Shown: positions 1 through 12,612, counted from the first letter of the stretch. The stretch is DNA of 64,000 nucleotides from Apostichopus japonicus (GCF_037975245.1 NC_092567.1:14896876-14960875), one strand, 5' to 3'. Notes: generated by a model from the sequence alone, not told the origin. Numbers and translations are program-made.

Positions 1-1950
1 CCCACAGTCATGTTTAGAAATGGGGAGGCCACGGGGTGGAAGGAAAGGGGAAGGGAACTTTGTCAAGCTGTTCTAAGTGTCTTAACTCCACGACTTTAAT
101 GTGATTATTTTTATTTTGTTCGTATTAAATGTCTAACATTTTAATGTGTGATCCTTCCTTAAAAGTTAATTTGACTTTATTTTGGACTGAAAAAAAAAAA
201 TTCTGCAAAATATTGGAAAATTAAATGGCTCACTTTGGTTACTAACTTTGAAACTGCAAAGTCAGAGTGCAGCTTCAAAGAAAAAAAAACACTTTTTGCT
301 CCATGGCTTAGATGCATTTTGTTTACAAATATAATTAGTTTCTGTCCATCTCAACAATAACTAAATTTTTTAACTTGAGTATTTTCATACTCTTTTGACA
401 AAATCCTTGATTCATACAATGAATTAATGCTATCCCATTTATTGTTTATCTTCTGTTTACTTGACATGTTTTGTTTTTTTATTTGACATCATGAAATGCA
501 TATAAATGTTTACTTATTTTTTTTTTTTTGCTCCTTTATTGGTTTTATGGGAGGTGCAATATTTTTGTTGAAAAGGGAAATTAGAAATGTTTTTCTATTT
601 TCTACATTTAGAACAATCTTTGACATTGTTGACACAGTTCTTAGCCTGAGATTGAATACTCCTTTTTGAAGACAATATGAGAATGTCCTGATTCCAATGG
701 CCAATTCTCCAGTGACAAGTCATGAATAAGCTTGTGAGGAGGAATTGTGCCCCCCCTCCCCCCCCCCCCCTTTTTAGTCACCTTAAAGGTATTTAACAGT
801 TACTCCACTTTTTGATTTGCCCAGAAAATGGAGAGAATTATTTCAATATTGAAGATAACAAATCAAATTGCTGGGTTTTCTTTTGATGTCACTTCTTTGT
901 GAGTTTGTGTTGAATGCAATAATCTGCTTTGGATAGAGATTTTATTTATTAAATGTGAGACACATGAATTGTTTGTAATTGAGAGGGCAAAAAAAATGGC
1001 ATACTATGATTTACCGTGAATGGGAAAAAATGTTTAATTTACTTTCGTCAAAATTATTTCTTTAATCCAGTTTGACAATGTTTCCATCTGTTATATTTAA
1101 TAGTTATCAAAGGTAATGAAATAAGCTATTCATGAAAACTTAAAATGACAAATGCAAAATTCAAGTCCTTTTCTTATTACGGTAAATTAAGTGAACTTTT
1201 TTTTTCAATTTCCAGTATTAAACATTTTGACATATAGTAATTGTTTCATTTTTGCTATTACTGTAACACCTGCTTTAATCATGAGAGATCACCGAAACTA
1301 AACAGAAAAAGAGAACTAATATTCATTTTGTTTTGGCATTTGTTCTTTCCATTAATACTTAATTACAAGGGAAGATCCAAGATTTTAACAGCAGGGGGGG
1401 GGGGGGGGGCGGAGTGACCATGAAGATAATGCAGATGTGTGCCTGGTTTATGTTCATAGTGCTGGCTAAATACAAGGATCAAAACTTTTGTAATTGTTTC
1501 ACCCACATGGATCATTTTTCTTTTAAACAATGTCTCTAATAATTTGTGAGGACCCTCTCCCTCCACATAATTTTTTTTTTTTTTTTTAAACATTTTATGC
1601 AGGGGCACAGCAATTGCTGGATTTTTTAAAATGGTCACAATTCCAAAGCTTAAAGGCATTGAAGACTTGCCCCAAACAATGTGCGGTCATCTGAAAAAGT
1701 TTACTTTCTGTTGCTTGCAAGTGACATTTTGTTTGTGTCGCTACAAAATGCTGACAGAAATGAAACGTGATACCTTGTTATCTTTAGTTGGACCGTCTTT
1801 AGAGATATCCATCGCTGTATCGTTTGTACACTGTGCTGTGGGTATTGACAGCAGCTTGTATGTACAAACTGTACACTAGTGTCTAATTACCAAGCTGTGT
1901 ATTTTCTGGGATCGATGGTGGTGTCTTACACTTCTGTTACACCTCATTCC
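1..1950. other. AT-rich stretch without a recognisable gene
   Basis: I see no conserved coding exon or RNA gene. The stretch has many poly-A/poly-T runs, a poly-C run near 750-770 and a run of 16 G at 1394-1409. The short open frames here have low-complexity or random-looking translations. Confidence 0.6.
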
Positions 1951-2354
1951 AAACTAGGTCAGATTACCGGCATTAGACATTCCTTTTTGCGCGAGTCTTC
2001 ACACCCTTTAACAACATAAAGTACTGTAGTTTAGTATGTATGTTGAAATACCTATATCTAGGGTATTCATTAGTTTATGAACTGTTCATGGCAAACATAA
2101 ACTAAGCAAGATAGTTTTCACTGATAATTTTTATTGTACTATCAAGATATGGTTGAAACTAGGTCAGATTACTGGCATTAGACGTTTCTTTTTGCACGAG
2201 TCTTCACACCCTTTAACAACATAAAGTAGTTTAGTATCTATGTTGAAATACCTTTTTCTAGGGTATTCATTAGTTTATGAACTGTTCATGGCAACATAAA
2301 CTAAGCAAGATAGTTTTCATTGATAATTTTTATCGTACTATCAAGATATGTTTG
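1951..2354. repeat. Imperfect tandem duplication, unit ~200 bp, two copies
   Basis: Copy 1 (1951-2155) and copy 2 (2156-2354) both begin AAACTAGGTCAGATTAC and end ATCAAGATATG. They differ by scattered substitutions and small indels, for example an extra ACTGT in copy 1. This is an old local duplication with no coding potential seen. Confidence 0.85.
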
Positions 2355-5300
2355 CCTCACCATTCTGCTAGTTGAATATTGTCATTTCAAAATATGCCGA
2401 GCAAAATGAACACATTTCAGTGGCTAGTAAAGTCCAGATTCTGGGTAGTGAATCAACTTGGTGATCAGAAGCAACCATCAGAAACATTACAAGTTCAACC
2501 TGGTATTAAAAAGGCGGGGGCTAACGGGGGCTAAGTGCCAAAATGAAAGACGAAACACAGGAATGACAGAAAACACAACAAAAAATTGTTAACACATTTT
2601 ATAATGTCATGGCTGACCATAAAAGAGTACTTATAAATAGCTTAGGTTAGACTTCCAGCCCTTGTTAAAGAATAACAACAGGGTGTGTGTTATATAACAA
2701 TATGTTAGAATTTAACCTTTCTGATAAGTACTACACTATATTTTATATTATCACCATGTTAGAATCCCCCGCCCCCTCCCCCACCCCCCCGGCCTTCTCC
2801 CACGGCCTTTCATACAACATTAGTGTGCCAGTTTTTGAACTCACCATTAAATTAAAGTGAAACTCTTTACTAACAGCGCTTGGCATTTGGAATAAAGATA
2901 AACAGCAAAATAAAATCCATTTTATAAATTTCTGTTGAGACTCACTTCAATATAGAGATAGATCTGTATTATTTCTTTTATTTTCTCTCATACAAATATG
3001 TAAATTGTGCTTTAAATGGCATCAGTATGGGCCCCAAATTTTTTCACTCTCAAAAGATTGCTAGAAGTTTTCAAAGTTATTTTCATAGAGGGTTTTGAAC
3101 CTCTATATACCAGCCACTGAGAATTATTAAAATCGACAATTAAATGTCTCACTGTATAAACTACTTTTTTTTTGGAGTGGCAGTTACAGGTTTGTTGAAA
3201 TTCGACCATGGGTGACCATGATCTGACTTCCTAGCATATTTGGGGGCCCATAATACTGATGATTACATTTCAACTTAAAAGCAGCCAGTTTGAGTTAAAT
3301 CTTGATACAAAGTCTCAATTATCTTTGTTTAATGTTCTCTGTGGACAGTAAGGAGTGTTTCTTCCGATTGTAGGCTAAAACATGTAGTTAACAACTGGTC
3401 GCTCCATTTACGATGACAATAACCTCACCCTTGACCCTGATATGCAAAGTAGGGTAAGCCTTGGTACATCTCTCACAAAATGTGTTCTCATTCTAGCTTA
3501 TGGTGTCGATGTTTGTTACGATCAAAATAGAATAACTGTTTTAATCTTACAAAAAGTACCAGCTGTTTTAATGTTTTTGTGTAGAAAGGAAGACATCTTG
3601 AGCCCTCTTGCCCATTATTGCTGGCACCACAGGTTCCAAGATGAGACAATTTAATGTGCTATTCAAGAGACAAAATACTTTCACTTCTTTGAAGTTTTCA
3701 AATCTTGCCACTACATATGTCATTGTGAATTTTCATATGTAATTTAAAGCAAATGAACTCTGTATGGGACAGTTGAAAAACTTTTTGAATTATCTATAAC
3801 ATTGTGAGACAATGCTGGAGAGCATGCATAATGTTTACATTCTCATCATTCATTGAAATGAGGGAGAGCAGGAGAGGGTGGGGGAGGGGATGTTCATGGA
3901 GGAGAGGGGGTGGATTGATGGAAGAGAGGGGTACTGTACCTGAGGAATGTGGAGAACTTCACATAAGAACACAAATTTACAAACTTCCTTTAAAACATCT
4001 TGACATGAACCTGTTGGGACCTAAGGACTAGTATTGAGAACAGGCAGATAACTAAACACTATACAATACACACAATAAATTGTCGGCCATTTAAGTATAA
4101 ATACTTATTTCAATATATTCCAACAGCTGTCTCCTATTGTCAGTTTGCTACACTCCTAATATTGTCATACAGTGAATGTTCCCTGAAGCAAGTAGAATGG
4201 CACCCGTGAGAGCAAAGTTGGGGATTCACAATTCTCCCTAGCTAAACGGACTTGTTTTTCTACTTAGATATAATATTGTCGCAGGGTATCCTTTTGTTGA
4301 CAAGTTACGTAATTGACAAACTGTTGCTGCCGGTCCAATTTTGAACAAATTGGATATTCAAGACTATTAGAATTGAGAAAAGAAGGTCCTTAACTTCTTA
4401 ATGCAATTGTTAAATCATGTTGCAAAAATTGTCTACATTCATAAATATTCCAACAGGTTCCTGGAGGTTATGATCTTTGAATAAAGTTTTACCGAGACAC
4501 TCTGACCTGTCCAAATGAGTTGAATATATCTCAATTAAGGTTAACGCCTAGGGCGTGCGTGCTGAGGATTTTTCAGTGAACGATCCCATCTGAGACTCTT
4601 TTAAACTTTACAGAGAACACAGGATCGATACATTCTTTGACAATTTAGGATCTGGATTCTTGAAATAGTTGCTGCACACTAATTAAACCTCCTTGACACA
4701 CTCACACACACATTACGGAATAACATTATAACTGGCAGAAGGGTGACCCTATGTACCAGGCAATGTGTTCCATACCCAAACGTTATATCATGTTGATATC
4801 ATACTTTTTATCAAATACACACAATTCCACCAATGAATACAGCTGTGCAGAAAGCATTGTATCATCATTCCTCCTCCAATCTCACATCTCATTCAATTTG
4901 ACTAATGGTGACCTTCCGTAAATTGTAAAACACGCGTGAACTGCATCTCGCGGCAAAGAGTCGACCCGAACGTCATCTCATTCTGCAGAACATATTCTGC
5001 CTTCTCGTGAATAATGAAGTGGATGTATCCAATCAAAAATGTCTTGATATAAGATGTCTTGATGTAAGAACACAACTCAAAATCTGCAAAGGTCAGTAGA
5101 AGTGCCGACTGGTGTCTGACATTGACAAATGATTTTCTCGACCTTTATATTATTCAAGTATATATAGTACACACAAAATTGCAGCCTTACAAAAAGATCG
5201 CAGCTGATACATGTCCGAGATCACAACCTCTAGTAATCCATATGATACTAGGAAACTGACTTATCTTCAAAACTACCAAAATTATGTTAAATTTGTGAAG

Positions 5301-5834
5301 CCATTTTCAACTGATGGATTGAGGTAAGCATTAAAAATGAACATTTTCACAGAACTGCATTTCATACTCTAAAGTTATATATTTATGGACAGTTTGTGAG
5401 TAAAAACCAACCAAAAGGATTTCATTCAAGTTTCCAATAACTAATAATATGCCATAAAAACATATGTACCCCAGCTCTGGTATATAACTTAAAATAATAG
5501 TGATTCACTGATAGGAAGAATGACTGAATGAATCAAGTCTCCAAAGAATAAGTTCATCGGGACTGAACTGATATCTGCAATACATCAAAACATGACAAGG
5601 CATTTTCTTTCAATTTTGTTTTAACTAGCACCTGTGTTATTTCTTTTACTTGTGATTTTAAAAAAAAATTGCTGACTACCTGATTTAAAGAAATATGCCA
5701 ACAGAAAGGAAAAATTAAGCTTTAATAGATCTGTATATAGATGAAAACCAATTTCTGAAGCAACGAAGACAGCAGAATCAGCCAAAATCATCCAAAATGC
5801 ACACACATTAACATATACATATTTATATGTTTCA
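2355..5834. other. Non-coding stretch, no gene recognised
   Basis: Nothing recognisable as a conserved exon on either strand. It contains a C-rich patch (about 2765-2800) and a purine-rich patch (about 3858-3935). Part of it could be distal 3' flank of the minus-strand UBE2M gene or of an unseen neighbour. Confidence 0.5.
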
Positions 5835-5892
5835 TAATATATATATGTGTATATATATTTGTATATATACATACATATATATATATACATAA

Positions 5893-5929
<37 letters not shown>

Positions 5930-5953
5930 CATATATATATATATATATATATA
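5835..5953. repeat. (TA)n-rich microsatellite
   Basis: About 120 bp of alternating TA with GT/AC interruptions. It generates spurious Tyr/Ile open frames on the minus strand. Confidence 0.9.
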
Positions 5954-6165
5954 AAATAAATAGAGATCCATGTGTATTCCAATTGAAAATGAGAAAAACA
6001 AAAAGGAGACAAGACCCATTGTTGACAAATTAGGAGTACAGATTTTTACTATATATGTATTTAGCAACGGCTACAGTTACAGCTATTGCTGAAGAAGGTT
6101 TCAATACATATTTTTCAAAAAAAAAGACAGTATTCCTACTTTGTCAGCTACGAGTCTGGTCTCAC

Positions 6166-7053
6166 TTTATTTTTTTCATATATATGGAACAGTTGAGTCA
6201 GAGTACATTATCACCATGGAGATAGAGGAGAATAATTAAAATGTTGCTGATGAATAATATGGAGTCATACTTTTAAAAGGTACTATGTTAGTCCTTTTCT
6301 ACTTACATAAAAAAATTATATTTGATATTTATAGGATAGGACACTACCATGCAGATGGAATGGTAAATCCTTTTTGCAAGTTGTACATGGAAACAAATCA
6401 CCACATTTGATGTCCTAGCTATGAAATATATTAAACTTTTTTGCTTAAGACAAAGTACTGGAAGGGGGACCTATTCCAACAAGTTCCTAACAGATAATTC
6501 ACGTTTCTATCTTCAGAATTGGTTAATGGGTGCCTACACAAACTGTTGACTTACTTATCCTATATAATGTGCCTCAATATATTTGTATCTCATGCACTGT
6601 ACTCGACAAATATCTAGCAAAGTTATTTAAATAAATCATCACAGCTAAATAAGTTCTATTTAAGTATCTTCAAGGTTAAACTCCTGCCCGTTTCCCCAAC
6701 TTGAAATAATAATATAAAAAACAACAGAAACTGTCTCTTCTGCAGAATTCTTTTCTTCCATATGAATTCTTAATGATAATATGATCTGCACAACATGTAT
6801 CTTCTTTCAGAAAGTGGAAACGAAGAATACTGATACATCACACACGATGGCCTGGGTGAACATCTTCCCCTGCTGGGATGTTTCCACTTTTTCGTCCGAC
6901 ATTCCTGCCAGCCAAAGACGACGAGTGCGCTGTATCGCACGACAAAGAAACATATCTCTACAGGACGTTGTAGTCAGGGTCCAAAACAATCGTAAAAGAT
7001 TTTCCTTAAAACGTAGGAATGGACAAGTACCGGAACACTTGTCGCTGTTCCCA
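6166..7053 (-). other. UBE2M: Probable UBE2M 3' untranslated region
   Basis: This segment lies directly downstream of the UBE2M stop codon on the minus strand. It is less AT-rich than the flanks, at least from 6780 to 7053. The nearest AATAAA that I noticed on the minus strand is at 6171-6166, a possible but unproven polyadenylation signal. An 11-bp inverted repeat (6811-6821 AAAGTGGAAAC with 6880-6890 GTTTCCACTTT) could form a long hairpin in the UTR. Transcript data would be needed to fix the 3' end. Confidence 0.4.
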
Positions 7054-7197
7054 TTATACTTTTACACAGCGTTCAAAGTAAGTGTTGCCGACATATCCAC
7101 CTCGCATTGATTTGTAAACGTTTTGTTCAAAGAGTCTTTTATTTGATTGTAGAACTTCGGCGGCTTCCTTGTTCAAGGGATCCTCCGGATTTGGTTC
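7054..7197 (-). CDS. UBE2M: UBE2M coding exon 5 (residues 138-184 and stop)
   Basis: The acceptor TTCTCCAG precedes GAACCAAATCCG. It encodes [24 protein letters not shown] and the C-terminal helix ending ERCVKV, then TAA. Human UBE2M ends one residue shorter. Confidence 0.96.
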   Translation of the reverse strand, partial: EPNPEDPLNKEAAEVLQSNKRLFEQNVYKSMRGGYVGNTYFERCVKV

Positions 7198-10100
7198 CTG
7201 GAGAAGAATGTCAGATAAAAAAAGAGAGATTTATTTAGTAAAACATTGCAGATAATTTGATGTCGAGTTTGACATCATCGGCGAGCGGTTATCAAAAGAC
7301 TTTCTTAACTGTACAAAACTAGCAAATCTGGACAAAGACCGGTTACTGCAAGGTAGGGCAATGAGTCTTTACCGGTCGTTTGCCTGACTTTGTCACTCCG
7401 TGGCAAAAAAAAAAAAAAAATGTCACTAATTTATTTGAGTCCATTCATTTCATGAGAATGGGTGACTCATATCTAGACTGGATAAAAAACACTGACAACT
7501 AGTATTAATAATGTTCCTGAATAAAGTAAAGGCTTTCCACACATCTCATAGACATGTCCATCTTTTCCAAATCACACTCAGTTGCTGTCAATACAACCGT
7601 GGAGATTGGCAGGTAGAAATTTCATGACAGATGTAGCTTATAAATATGAGTAAAGGGGAGAGCTTTCTCCTCTTAAGGTGTGTCTGAGCACTTTGAAACC
7701 ATGGTGTCCTCCCATTTCATGTGGAGATTTTGTTGTTAAATTTTTGAATAAGATACCATTTCCTTTTCTCAATCAAGTACTCTCGATGCAACAAAATAGG
7801 AGCAACAACCGTTTATTACAGAGATCTGCCTGCATACTCCTCCCAGTTCATGAACTGAACAGGATCAGAAAAATGAATATGAGGGGGAAAAGAAAACCAA
7901 ATGCTTTAAGAACAAGGTTCGATGTGTCTTAACCCTTCCATTTGAAACTTCCATCTTCTTGCTCCCTTTTACAATTTCACAAACTGTTGTAAAAATTCTA
8001 TTAAATATTTGATTTCAAGCTCTTCTGTGTTGCACCTTAATTTTATCATCAAGTTTGCACAAAGGACATTCCTGGAAGGTCTAGCCATAAATATTGACCC
8101 CAAAAATATTATAGAGGATCAAAATTACAGAAGTGAATATCTCAATTGAGAAGACATTTATCTGAAGTTGACAGTCTGTAAGTAACCCTTGTTGGTCTTG
8201 TTAATGTATTTGAGGACCGTGTTCATTTCACGCTATGAACGCACTTACCAAGAATAAAAACTGAAGCCCATAAATGATTGAATTTATCGTCAGTACTGGT
8301 TTCCAGTCCTCTCTGCATGAAAAAAACATAAACAAATAATGATTATTCATGTTGAAGTGATTTAAAGTAATACCACTGAAAGCTGAGATCAAGTACAAAC
8401 ACAACATTTACGATGATCAGCCTTTATGATATTGCACATTAGTCAATCAGCTTTTCATTAATTAATTAGACAACATTTACAATACGACAGGTTTTACCCA
8501 ACCAAAGAGAATCACCCAATCCAACCACTTTTTAGAAAATCCTCCTTTTCGCTTTGAATATTTTTGTAATAAAAATCAATACATTTCATGCCGTATTGGT
8601 GGTTCTGTGCTTGTGCTTGCAAACTTTTACATACTTTATTTTGATCTCTGCACACATCAAAAGACCTATCTTTCAAACTTAAACAAAATGGTTCTTGTAC
8701 TGAGTCATGCCATGTCTGGATGCTTACCTCCATGAGTACTGTGTCATACACACAGACACACTCGCACAGGTGTGTTTAACATTCAGACCGAGGACCCCAC
8801 TGTTTCATCCATTGTTCAAATCCACGAACCCTAACCTTAACAAAACCCCATAACAATAGAATTGTTTCGAGGATGTGGTGATTCTTTAGAAATCACATCC
8901 TACAACCTGGAATTCTTCTGTTCAAGTCCTCGGTCAGGAAACAAAACAAGTGCACACACACACACACAAAGATACATACATAGACAAACTTTCATGGCTG
9001 CAATTATTACTGCTGTCATTGAGAGAATTACTTGATAACAAAAAGCCTAATACTGAATCACACCACTGACCTCAGAATATTTAAACAAACGTTTCCTTCC
9101 AAGTCGATGTTTGGATGGTAGACCTGCGTTTCACATTTGACCTTGGGTGCGTCGTGAGGATAACCGGGTCCTACTTTAAAGCTGAAACTAAAACGACCAT
9201 TTTTGTAATAGCCCTGGCAAAAGAGAGAGAGAAGATAAATGTTACGAGGTTGCTTCGCATAAATGTTATGATCATTGAAAACATGACTCAGCCATATGGT
9301 AGAGGCCAAATTATGTAGCATTAAAAATTCTTAAACTATGACATATTAATTATCTCAAAGGTTTTGTAACTGTGGTTCATTTTCAAATACTTGTTCCCTT
9401 CACGTTGTACATTTCCGATTCTTTCAAATGAAAATGCACAGTTGTTAAAACAAAACCAATGATACCACAGTACATGAAACAAGGGGACACGTTTCCAGGT
9501 ACATATATGGTAAAACTGTAAACAACTGTTCGTTAAACCCGTGAACTGATTTAAACGGCAAGCCTACACCCTTCTTATATGCTAAAAAATTGCTTTTTAA
9601 CATCAACCCATTTGATCTTTTCCCCAATTACATTTTTTAGTGACCTATGAAAAAGTTTTGTAACTTGCACGTATGCGACTCAAGTCCTCGAACCCAACAG
9701 TGCAATGCTCCATTGAAAGATGATTACATTTGAAAATGTGGTTTGCATGATTAAAAAATTCCTTAAAACATTTGTTGGGGTATATTTGCATAAAATTACT
9801 ATTTAAACAATGGGAGACAATTTACAGTTTATTTTGCGAACCAAGCGTTTCTTTCAAGAAAGTTACAAGAAAGCCTTGGAGTGATAGCTCAGTAGTTAAC
9901 TCCGGTGCCTTCCAATCATAAGGTCCCCAGTTTGAGTCTCTCCAAGATTTATGTATGTCGTCCAGTTACAGAGTTGTTGACAATTGACAATTCATAATAA
10001 TGGACATTAAATATGAATGTAAGAGACTGACTTCGGTCAGCTTGTGGCTTTGATAAGCCAATGAGGCTTCTTTGCGAGTTCCTGCTGCTTTACATTTAAA

Positions 10101-11266
10101 CACATCAATATAGAAGGGAATATCACTACAAATGATGAAATTACTGAAGAATACACATCAATATCTTGGCCTCCCTATCATTACTTCAAATACAAACGGA
10201 ACTACAAGTGGAAAACGATGTTAGTGGATTTGATGAATTTCCAGACTGTGTATGAACAGCTTGGTAGTAATTTGTTTGGTCAACTGGTTTCCCTTTTCCA
10301 TCACTGCTGTACACCATCATAATTTGCTAAACCACTTCACATCCCCCCCCCCTCCCACCTACTTTCTCGATTTTCAGTGGTGATACATACCTCATCGGGT
10401 TGAATAATGAGTTTGAAGTTCAGTAAATCATCTCCATCTGGAAATTCTGTCTTGCATGTCTTTGGAAGGTTTAATTCATTTATATCTGTACAAAACAAAT
10501 CAACAAATTCAGCATCATAACAACTAAAATATGATATATCAATATTGTTTGTCAGTGATAAGCATATATGTGCAATAGTATATCTGTAAGTCATTTCTTA
10601 CCCTCAACTTATTTCTCCCAATCAAATGATATAGCGATATCGTACATGAATCTCACACATTTTTCAACCAGGCGAACAAAATTCAGTGAACAACCACAGT
10701 TATACTTTCTGCTGTACAAGTATAGAATATCCCCCTCCTCGAATTGAAACTTCACCCTTTGGGAGCCCAGTGGCAGTCATCAGACTTTCTCTAAACACTA
10801 CGACTACACCTCCACATCAGGATGGCAGTTATCAAAGAAAAATGCAATGACAGATTGGTTGACTGCAACTGAGCAGCCTCATCGTCAGAGAGGTGTTTTC
10901 CAACAGTGGGAGAGGGGAAGGGGGAGGGGAAGTGAATATTTTGTAGTTATTCCCTTTCTGAGCTCGACCCCAATCAGACAAGTCATTTATCGTTTTGTAA
11001 GGCCTACAGTGGTCTTCTCTTAGATATGTTTGGCTCGGTGTGCCTCACTCAGTCTTAGTGTCACTCACGTCAAGACTTGGGTCAGTCCTGTTGTCGTTCA
11101 CACAAAGTCGGTCGTTGGCCTAATGTTATAACCTAACAATTAAATCACGTCGTTTACCTTTAGTTATTCTGAGTTGCGCCGCGGAGGCTCTTTTCTGTGG
11201 TCCTGTCGATTTACCTCCCGACTCGCCGTCTTTCTTCTGCTGCCTCAGTTGGTATAAATTAAGCAT
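7054..11266 (-). CDS. UBE2M: NEDD8-conjugating enzyme E2 UBE2M/UBC12, complete gene, 5 coding exons
   Basis: The E2 enzyme accepts NEDD8 from the NAE1-UBA3 activating enzyme and, with RBX1 and DCN1-type co-E3s, attaches it to cullins, which activates cullin-RING ubiquitin ligases. Coding exons on the minus strand: 11266-11158, 10485-10391, 9213-9071, 8312-8249 and 7197-7054. All have GT donors and AG acceptors, with intron phases 1, 0, 2, 0. The spliced product is 184 residues (human UBE2M: 183). Visible hallmarks are the N-terminal docking peptide [12 protein letters not shown], the HPN motif at 101-103 ([12 protein letters not shown]), catalytic Cys111, and the C-terminal [14 protein letters not shown] stretch. 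The start was chosen at the Met aligning with the family N-terminus. An in-frame ATG six codons upstream (11284) has a weaker context (T at -3 against A at -3). The gene is divergent from the LRP5/6 gene. Confidence 0.97.
7198..8248 (-). other. UBE2M: UBE2M intron 4
   Basis: GT-AG intron of 1,051 bp. I see only a poly-A run (about 7406-7422) and AT-rich sequence, with no repeat that I recognise. Confidence 0.7.
8249..8312 (-). CDS. UBE2M: UBE2M coding exon 4 (residues 116-137)
   Basis: A 64-nt exon between acceptor CATGCAG and donor GTAAGT. It encodes [21 protein letters not shown], the conserved E2 helix after the active site, with the family Trp of EDWKP. It is too short for an unspliced open frame and was found by frame continuity. 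Confidence 0.94.
8786..8935. mobile_element. Candidate 150-bp MITE-like inverted-repeat element in UBE2M intron 3
   Basis: Perfect 10-bp terminal inverted repeats, GACCGAGGAC at 8786-8795 and GTCCTCGGTC at 8926-8935, enclose a second hairpin (GGATGTG...AATCACATCC, about 8871-8900). No clear target duplication was found. A (CA)n run follows at about 8951-8968. Confidence 0.35.
9071..9213 (-). CDS. UBE2M: UBE2M coding exon 3 (residues 69-115, plus 2 bases), catalytic core
   Basis: The acceptor TTGCCAG precedes GGCTATTAC and the donor is AG|GTCAGT. It encodes the beta-sheet core, [12 protein letters not shown], the HPN motif (His101-Pro102-Asn103) and the active-site Cys111 in NVCLNIL. Confidence 0.97.
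9875..10095 (+). mobile_element. tRNA-derived SINE in UBE2M intron 2
   Basis: Positions 9875-9946 fold like a tRNA. CTTGGAG at the start pairs perfectly with CTCCAAG at the end (7-bp acceptor stem). An A-box-like TAGCTCAGTAGTT lies at 9885-9897 and a degenerate B box (AGTTTGAGTCT) at about 9929-9939. About 150 bp of unrelated body follows, ending near TTTGCGAGTTCCTGC. The degenerate B box and the attached body argue for a SINE rather than a functional tRNA gene. The 3' boundary is approximate. Confidence 0.6.
10391..10485 (-). CDS. UBE2M: UBE2M coding exon 2 (residues 37-68)
   Basis: The acceptor TACAG precedes 10485 and the donor is GAG|GTATGT. It encodes [11 protein letters not shown] and [13 protein letters not shown], the first helix and first beta strands of the UBC fold. 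This closely resembles the human sequence as I recall it. Confidence 0.95.
10486..11157 (-). other. UBE2M: UBE2M intron 1
   Basis: GT-AG intron of 672 bp with nothing else recognised. There is a purine-rich patch near 10910-10940. Confidence 0.65.
11158..11266 (-). CDS. UBE2M: UBE2M coding exon 1 (residues 1-36 and first base of codon 37)
   Basis: It encodes the UBE2M-specific N-terminal tail: [12 protein letters not shown], then a Gly/Ser/Lys linker and the [12 protein letters not shown] stretch. In the family this tail docks on UBA3, and its acetylated Met binds DCN1. The hydrophobic residue after Met (Leu here, Ile in human UBE2M) is kept. The donor is G|GTAAAC at 11157. The frame stays open upstream of the chosen Met. 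Confidence 0.93.
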
Positions 11267-12612
11267 TTTAATGTCGGTGATCATAAACGTCTGGTGGAAA
11301 ATGGTCTCTCGATTACACAAAGGAATAAACAACCATAACAATTGCTTCAGTTGCAGGGTACCTCGTACAGTTTGCACACATACGTATATATCCAAGTACT
11401 ATAAATACATAGTAAATACGTACGTCAGGTAATTGTTGCGGTATTAGCCCTTATACAATACACCAGTACAGTATTGTATAGGTTTGACAAGTGAACACGT
11501 TAGGTCCTCTGTAAATGTCTGTACAAAATGTTACGTTAGGCTTGACGTTACCCTTGCATTCCCTTTCCCGATGTAAATTATTGTGTTGCCAAGTGACAAG
11601 ATGAAAGACAAAGTATTATACAACATATTAGATCTTACTATTTTTACATAAAATTGATAAATTTTAAATTATATATTAAAATAAATAGTTTTTATGACTT
11701 TCGATTATTTTATAAATTCAAAAATATTTCATTCCTTTGCTTATTATAAATTTTAGATTAAGCTGGCAACTCAGTTGCAAAAAGAAAACATTTCAAGAAT
11801 GCCCCTGTTGAGAAACTGTTCATGAGGTTTTCAACTTTTACAGAAACGGAATGATTGTGCTGAACAGGAAGTATGACAACAACGAAAAGGTTGGGGGGGG
11901 GGGGCGAGCACTGTGTCTGAAACCTTTTTCATATGAGTTGCGTACGACGGACCGAAGGTTTTCCACGACTGAGGTGCAAACGTTCTCCGACATGGGGTCT
12001 AGGGGTGAAGAATTCCATTTTGCAGTGGCATTATCAGGCCGCTACGGTTACTAATTTATTCTTGCTTAATTGGTTACCATCTACATTACTGCACAAACTA
12101 TAAACTTGTCAACATTCTGCAAAACTGCATAGGCCTACACTTGTATACACTCACCGAACTATTACCACTTAAACTGAGAAAAACCTACAAATAGTGACAC
12201 TCGAGTGACTGGCGATCGCCAGTCGGACCTATTTATTTTACATATGCTAGCATAGCATTGGAACAATCCAACTTTTAGATCGTTTACTCAGATTTCATTT
12301 CTTATGAAGTTTGTCTAATTGCAAGCCAGTTTTTGCTTAACTAACTACCAAATTAAAGATTTTGTTTTTTTAATATGTCAAAACATCTTCAAATAATAAA
12401 GTAATAGTCATGCGATTATAACTGTATCTTTAAATAATTAAAACATATATGTAGCTAATTACATATATCTCGAAATATTTAAAGACATCTCGAAATAAAT
12501 AATAGATATATGTAAACTAAATTCAGTTGTATTTTTAGGGAAGCTGAGAGGGGAGCAGGACTGTGCGGGTGCCGCACTTGTACTAATGTGTCACCATGTT
12601 ACAACTGTCACT
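11267..12612. other. UBE2M upstream region / left part of divergent intergenic region
   Basis: It should contain the UBE2M 5' UTR and promoter, but no core promoter element is convincing. It contains a very AT-rich block (11630-11760), a poly-G run near 11892-11905 and an 18-bp palindrome (12207-12224). No other gene is seen. Confidence 0.45.
12207..12224. repeat. Perfect 18-bp palindrome
   Basis: GACTGGCGATCGCCAGTC equals its own reverse complement. It is GC-rich in an AT-rich setting. It could be a dyad binding site or the end of an unrecognised element. Confidence 0.6.

Noticed and set aside
5621-6067. 148-codon minus-strand frame rich in Tyr and Ile
   Set aside because: It is produced by the (TA)n microsatellite.
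6781-7110. Plus-strand 109-codon frame
   Set aside because: Antisense shadow of the UBE2M last exon and 3' UTR.
9875-9946. Functional tRNA gene
   Set aside because: The acceptor stem is perfect, but the B box is degenerate, the anticodon loop does not fit seven bases cleanly, and a SINE body follows directly.
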